Both the position numbers and the translations under genes were made by a program. This document shows positions 59,400-64,000 of a stretch of DNA of 64,000 bases, one piece after another. This DNA is from Apoderus coryli. Lineage: Eukaryota > Arthropoda > Insecta > Coleoptera > Attelabidae. The notes under the pieces were generated by a model that searched no databases, was not told the origin of the DNA, and was given only the letters and a program-made list of their open reading frames with translations. The stretch lies in NCBI GenBank assembly GCA_911728435.2, contig OU452210.1, positions 5,022,001 through 5,086,000 on the forward strand, given 5' to 3'. Numbering within the stretch: the stretch's first letter is position 1; each line of letters begins with the position of its first letter.

Positions 59400-59575
59400 A
59401 TCTAAGAAAAAAATATTGAACAAATCATGGTTACAATATTCTGCCACCGTGTTTTACTGTCGGACACAAATTTTCTTGTTTAAATTCCACATTAAGTCTT
59501 CGCCATACCATATGATGTCCATCCGATTATATTTAGATTAATCTGAGAAAATAACACGTTGCAAAAAAATATTTG
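59400..59575 (-). pseudogene. Tc1-type transposase fragment
   Basis: On the minus strand VIFSD, stop, SKYN is followed, after shifts, by PTVKHGGRIL: the FSDESKFN (first catalytic Asp) and TVKHGGG-MVWG blocks of classical Tc1 transposases in the right order and spacing. Frameshifts and stops; nothing of the DNA-binding domain or later catalytic blocks is convincing. Confidence 0.75.
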
Positions 59576-60076
59576 TTTCATTCATATTATATTTATTTGT
59601 TGTTTGATCTAATCATTAACCCAACTTTTTCCAGTCACTGTAGTTATTTTTATAACTGTCGGTATCCTTTGGCAGGCATGATTTATTATAGGTCTTATAT
59701 ACGAGGGAGAAATGTATCAAAAAAACGCTGTATTCCATGCCCATTTCTAATGTAAAGAGGCATGGGAACGGATAGCTCCGGTAGAATCGTTAAATTTATA
59801 TATTTTAAATTAAGATTAGACAAACTATACGAGTACTAACGAATGTAAATAAAAGTTAATTCGCTAAAGTTTTAAAATCAGCATTTAGGGTAACACTATT
59901 CCGGAGTTAATCATAATAACAAACATAGCAAAGTATTATCTACTTACATTCATACCATTAACTAGTATTTAGTATGTAAACAGTAAAAATAAAAAAAATA
60001 TTGAAAAGAAATTCAATGGCTAACCATTTCAAAATGAATCATTATAAAAAAAAACAGAATTTCACAACCAAGTATA

Positions 60077-60402
60077 CAGGGTGTCCCGAAATTAACTTAA
60101 GACAATTTACAACAACTTAAAACAATTTACAACAAGCGAAAAAAAGATTTTTTTTATATGAACATATATCGAAAAATGCTTAGTTTTTCATATACAGTGT
60201 GTTATTTGCAAATTCCTGACGATGTGTTTTTAGTAATATTTCCGAAACGCGTCTCGATATCAAAATGACATTTGGAATACTCACGTATGTCACATATGAA
60301 AAACTAATAATTTTTCGATATATGCTAATATGAAAAAAAAATCTTATTTTCGCTTGTAGAATGTCCCCTTAAACTGTTTTAAGTTAATTTCGGCTCACCC
60401 TG
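60077..60402. mobile_element. 326-bp miniature inverted-repeat element
   Basis: TA-flanked. Left CAGGGTGTCCCGAAATTAAC pairs with right GTTAATTTCGGCTCACCCTG, and the complementarity continues discontinuously for about 120 bp on each side (CGAAAAATGCTTAGTTTTTC with its partner). Non-coding. Tips are of the CAGGGTG type used by the 36-kb transposon, but the subterminal sequence differs. Confidence 0.88.
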
Positions 60403-60599
60403 TATAACCACAAACATCCAATATTTATTTTGGTAAGAGATTAGAAAATAATTTGCAGTTAAGGATACAACGAATTATTGTGGAGGCTGCTATAACTCGC
60501 AATGTATTTTACTTCCAACAAGACAGTAGGCTACAATATTTTTTAAAATATATTGAGAAATTTCAACCGTAGACTTCTTACTTGGAACCAAAGGCGGAA

Positions 60600-60987
60600 A
60601 TACACGGTTCAACTTGGATTCAACCAAATTCAATGGTATATTTAACGATTCAATGAACGTGTTCAACCCAATTTAACGTTAAAAGAAGTCGGGAAATATT
60701 CGACTTTCGTTCATCTTTGTTGTACAATTTACAACTCTGATGATTCATCAAAATCTGACACATCTATACACGCAGTTGAAATATTGCATTCAATAGTTGC
60801 GAGTTTTTATAACTATTTGTATTCCAGATTAATGAGATGATTCCTACAGGCTTCTGGACCTTCCTCTGTCGTTTCCACCAATAAAGCGCGCCTGTTTCGC
60901 CGCATCCACCAACGTCGCCGCTTTCTATATGTAATTTTTTGTTTTGGGTCAGATCTTTATAAACCTCTACCACTCTGAACCGTGTAT
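60600..60987. mobile_element. Candidate TIR element with ATACACGGTTCA ends
   Basis: ATACACGGTTCA at 60600-60611 and its exact inverse at 60976-60987 bound 388 bp. TTCAACC/GTTCAA words repeat just inside the left end. Such ends recall PIF/Harbinger-type elements, but no 3-bp duplication is certain. The minus-strand frame inside (60764-60973) is rich in Gly/Trp/Lys and unrecognised. Confidence 0.5.
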
Positions 60988-60989
60988 CG

Positions 60990-61740
60990 GCTTAATAAAA
61001 GCTATTGATCGGTTTCGTTAAATCGCGACATGTGGAACGACAAAAAATACAACGTTTCGTTCCAGGATCTTGTCTAAAATTACAATTAGTCTTAAAAGAA
61101 AAATAAGAGTATTACTTTATTTTTGTGACACGGTTTTTAAGGAAGCAGTGTTTCCCTTGCTTACACGAACCGCACGCCCCTGCACCGTCTACATATAATA
61201 TATTCATAAATTAATCGCCACTACTACTCGTTTTCCATAATATGCTAATAATTTAATGATATTTCTAATATTACTCAATTATTCATAAGGAAAAATTTAC
61301 TAAGATTCTATTTTTAATCGTTTATTCTACTAAGCACTAATAAGTATACACATAAAGAGGAAGCAGCAGATAGGTGATACAAATTGGAAGCTAATTTAAT
61401 AAACCATCCATGAAATAGGAAATTTTATTGCCAAGTGAAATTTGAATTCTTGTTAGATTAAATTTATGTCGATCATAAGATTAATTTACTTGTTATACGA
61501 GTTTCTTTGCACATGGACGGTCATAGGAAAGAAAAACAATGAGAAGGAACATTTTCCACTTGACCGGAAATTATTTTGAAAAGGGGGCACGTTAAATTTG
61601 TAGGTAATACTACAATAGTATTTTATACAAGCGGCCAATGGACTCAATTGCAATCCTCGAGACAATAGTTTAACCTTAAAATGAAATTGAGATCGAATGG
61701 AATATATCGATACATTTCTTGCATCTCTAATAGTGAGATT
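60990..61740. other. Unassigned stretch
   Basis: Short GC-richer part at 61140-61200; nothing identifiable. Confidence 0.4.
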
Positions 61741-61749
61741 TCTAGCATC

Positions 61750-62647
61750 CGCGTCAAATTAAAAGTATCCGTTCGAGTAACAATATGGCAGACGGGATAC
61801 AATTTCGTACAGGAAACAGCTTTTGTAAGCTCTACTCATAATAAGCTATGTTTTGTGCAAGAATGTTTTTTTAATTCATAATTGGTGAAGATTTTGAAGG
61901 GGTAGTGGGTTTTTGTCACCCCAATTTCTACGCCACTAGAAAAAGTACGGTTTTAAGATACCCATTTGAACCGTCAATGTTTTCTACACAAAAAAAGTAC
62001 TCTTGGTCATAAGCTGTTAAGTTGACCGTTCGAGAAAAATCAACCTGTTGAAAATTTGTTGAAATAAATTTAATTTTTTCTACTAATTAAACGTTAACTT
62101 CATAATTAAAAAAAATGAAGAAATGATAGAAAAGTTGTTTTTTTTTTTAATTCTCCAAACCGTAAAAATAGTCGAAGAATTGCTGCGTGCATTGAAACTA
62201 ACGGCGGACATTTTCAAGATTTAATTTAACTGTGTATGGTTTTATATTGTTTTTTTTTTAATTTTGCAATTATGAAGTTGGAGTGTCTTTTTTGTGTAGA
62301 AAACATTGGCGGTTCAAATGGGTATATTAAAACCGTACTTTTTCCAGTGGCGTAGGAATTGGGGAGAAAACACCCACTACCCCTTCAAAATCTTCACGAA
62401 TTATTAATTTAAAAAACCAAAATTGCACAAGCATAGCTTATTATGAGTAGAAAATGCTTACAAAAGCTGTTTTCTGTACGATAAACGGTTGGAGAGATAT
62501 CCGCAAAAAACGGATTTTTATTTCAATTTGAACACCCTGTATCTCGAAAATGGTGCATTTTAGAGGGTTAGTTAATAGAAACTTTTTTTAATATTGTTGG
62601 ACGAGCTCTCCCATCCTCAAGTCCTGCGCATATATTATGAAACACCC
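61750..62647 (+). mobile_element. Long-TIR element reduced to its arms and the transposase 3' end
   Basis: The arm 61753-62010 pairs with about 62265-62537; blocks shared: GAAGATTTTGAAGGGGTAGT, CATAATAAGCTATG, ATTTGAACCG, TTTTCTACACAAAAAA. The right arm ends GAACACCCTGTA at 62541, then a further ~105 bp ends GAAACACCCTATA at 62650, the double-tip arrangement seen in repeat copies A and B. Between the arms is only the final stretch of a transposase gene (next entry). Confidence 0.85.
62149..62229 (+). pseudogene. Carboxy-terminal 26 codons of a DD41D-like transposase
   Basis: Reads NRKNSRRIAACIETNGGHFQ then DLI and a stop. The C-x-x-x-NGGHF-x-x-L end is the characteristic last segment of the transposase group at 36.6 kb (there CMESNGSHFQHLL). 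Everything upstream has been deleted, so this is an internal-deletion derivative of an autonomous long-TIR element, with the reading frame preserved to the stop. Confidence 0.85.
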
Positions 62648-63224
62648 TATATATAATTAATAATAAAGTGTCTGATGGGAAATTTTAACATGTTTACCAA
62701 GTTTTCTCGAGCACAATATGATTTTGAGCACCACCACCTAGTGTTATATGTTATATTACTGTAATTTTTTTTGTTTATTCAAATTTGAATAAATTTCATT
62801 CCTGATTATTTGAATAAATGTTTACTGTATCACTCACAAAAAGTTACATGTAGAGACATATATTTTGTATTTTTCATCATATTTGTATGTCTTTGCTAGT
62901 ATCCGAAACGGAGCATATAGAACAATTAGAGTTGATCCAATGGTTGCAATATTGTATCGAACCTTGGATAGATGTTATAGAAAAATAATTAATTTTTCAC
63001 AATATTTCGTTTTATATTTGAAAATATATTTGTATTGTAGAAGATGTAATTTTAATTCGTTTTTAGAATAAACTTCCTCAAAAACTAATAGAGTATAAAA
63101 AAGTTGAGTTTATTTACAAAAATCTGAAGAAGTTCAGCCCTCATGCGTAAATCTGCCAGAGCGTTTTCTCAAAAGATTCGTATCTAAAGCTTAATATATA
63201 ATTGTTAAGATAACGATATGGTAT

Positions 63225-63650
63225 AATACGAGTAATGTTATATTATAGTGTGAGTAACAATATAATGAAGTGTAGGTGACAATATCATATAGTAATGGTG
63301 ACAAAATAGTGTGGTAGGTACAAGTATGATATTGCTATGATAACAAGACAATGTAGTCAAGTAATCTAGCCCCATAACCAGGCTTCTTGTTTGGATCACA
63401 AGATGATCTGATTCAAAAGTCAATATTATATTGTATATAGAGATAACGTAACTATCTGGATAGGATAACCATATTACAATGTTATGTTAACTAAGACAAT
63501 CTGGTTATGGTGACAATAAATGATGTGATCGATCATTGGAACAATACAGAAATGGCTATCAACACAATTTGCATAACAATATACAAATAGGTAATAGTGC
63601 CAAAATATCTGGTTGTGCCTATATACTAACTTGATTTCTGGTTAAAATCC
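63225..63650. repeat. Degenerate tandem array, unit about 22-23 bp
   Basis: Successive units such as GTAACAATATAATGAAGTG, GTGACAATATCATATAGTA, GTGACAAAATAGTGTGG and ATAACAAGACAATGTAG, later ATAACCATATTACAATG and TTAACTAAGACAATCTGG. The consensus is close to GTGACAATAT-ATGTAGTTATG, highly diverged between units. The minus-strand frame 63238-63423 just reflects the period (repeated I-V-T/Y patterns). Confidence 0.6.
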
Positions 63651-63654
63651 TTGT

Positions 63655-64000
63655 TACTAGAACAATAATTTTTTTCCGTGTAGATCCCATAAAATTTACA
63701 ACTTTTTTAATCAACAGGGATTTTAAAATTAATCACCTATCGTAACAATAAATTACAGATTACGACTTAAGATGAGTTCAATTAAATATTCAATATATTA
63801 AAAAAAAAATTTCTAAGTACGAACGGCATCGGTAAGTAGGTACCAGAAAAACATCATTCATTATTTTCATAATGATTTAAGTGAAAAAATCATTTTGCGG
63901 TCAGGTACCCATAGCTACCTACATAAATAAAATAAAAGGGTTGTAAACTAGTAAATACCTGTGGTCAGGTGATTGCGGATAAGGAAACAATTGTTATTTG
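63655..64000. other. AT-rich stretch, nothing recognised
   Basis: No feature noted before the window ends. Confidence 0.4.

Larger units (their letters stand above)
42739..64000 (-). other. cnc: cnc 5' intron and/or upstream flank
   Basis: Exon A has an upstream acceptor, so at least part of this region is an intron. I searched for a hydrophobic CncC-type amino-terminal exon on the minus strand and did not find one, so the region may be entirely intron. Contents are listed individually; 42745-43320 and 43365-43740 are AT-rich and unassigned. Confidence 0.6.

Noticed and set aside
60764..60973. Minus-strand frame containing GETG
   Set aside because: The string is not ETGE, the context lacks acidic CncC features, and it lies between short inverted repeats; not a cnc exon.
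1..64000. CRISPR arrays, operons, riboswitches, rRNA
   Set aside because: Spliced insect-type gene and eukaryotic transposons throughout; no regularly spaced identical repeats or conserved RNA cores seen.
42739..64000. Amino-terminal CncC exon on the minus strand
   Set aside because: Expected from the phase-0 acceptor of exon A, but no convincing hydrophobic amino-terminal coding segment with a donor could be found by eye.

Overview
This is AT-rich animal nuclear DNA with spliced, intron-rich coding sequence, and almost certainly an insect genome. The evidence is GT-AG introns, many Tc1/mariner, hAT, pogo/Tigger, Jockey-like and R1-like relics, Ty3/gypsy gag, (ATT)n-tailed LINE ends, and one recognisable insect gene. 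I cannot name the species; a beetle or similar insect is plausible. I saw no bacterial operons, CRISPR arrays, rRNA or tRNA genes.

The one host gene I can assemble is the 5' coding part of cap-n-collar isoform C (cncC, the insect Nrf2 homologue) on the minus strand. Four exons join in phase without stops into 211 codons. Exon A (42541-42738) holds the DLG degron. Exon B (40982-41057) ends in the middle of the ETGE degron. Exon C (5144-5295) completes ETGE and continues into an acidic region. Exon D (4611-4817) ends in a His/Pro-rich stretch. The CNC/bZIP DNA-binding exons must lie left of base 1, and the amino-terminal exon(s) lie at unidentified places right of 42738. The intron between exons B and C is 35,686 bp and interrupts the Gly codon of ETGE.

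Everything else is intronic or 5'-flanking and is dominated by mobile DNA. 1-4.6 kb: a perfect 57-bp-arm hairpin and short TA-flanked elements. 5.3-41 kb (giant intron): a 930-bp hAT element with an 8-bp target duplication, a deleted mariner (14.2 kb), several Tc1/mariner-like transposase relics (15.6, 22.6, 28, 29.7 kb), LINE pieces (24.7, 25.2, 31.3, 35.1 kb), a THAP-domain pseudogene (30.5 kb), gypsy gag (32.7 kb), a structurally complete Tc1/mariner-superfamily transposon with 366-bp inverted repeats and an intact transposase (36.15-38.24 kb), and a Tigger-like relic (39.6 kb). 41-42.5 kb: R1-like LINE and DDE_3-type fragments. 42.7-64 kb: a nested composite of inverted-repeat element, LINE and second inverted-repeat element (43.7-46.4 kb), a degraded Tc1/mariner relative (48.5-50.4 kb), a Buster-like hAT (52.8-54 kb), LINE tails, a GC/CpG-richer candidate promoter (56.8 kb), several small TIR elements, a long-TIR element that keeps only the last codons of a transposase (61.75-62.65 kb), and a degenerate ~22-23-bp tandem array (63.2-63.65 kb).

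The host-gene exons act together as the Keap1-sensing amino-terminal region of CncC. The transposon genes act only for themselves. A transcript starting inside the giant intron would encode a CNC protein lacking both Keap1 contacts, as short Cnc isoforms do in Drosophila.
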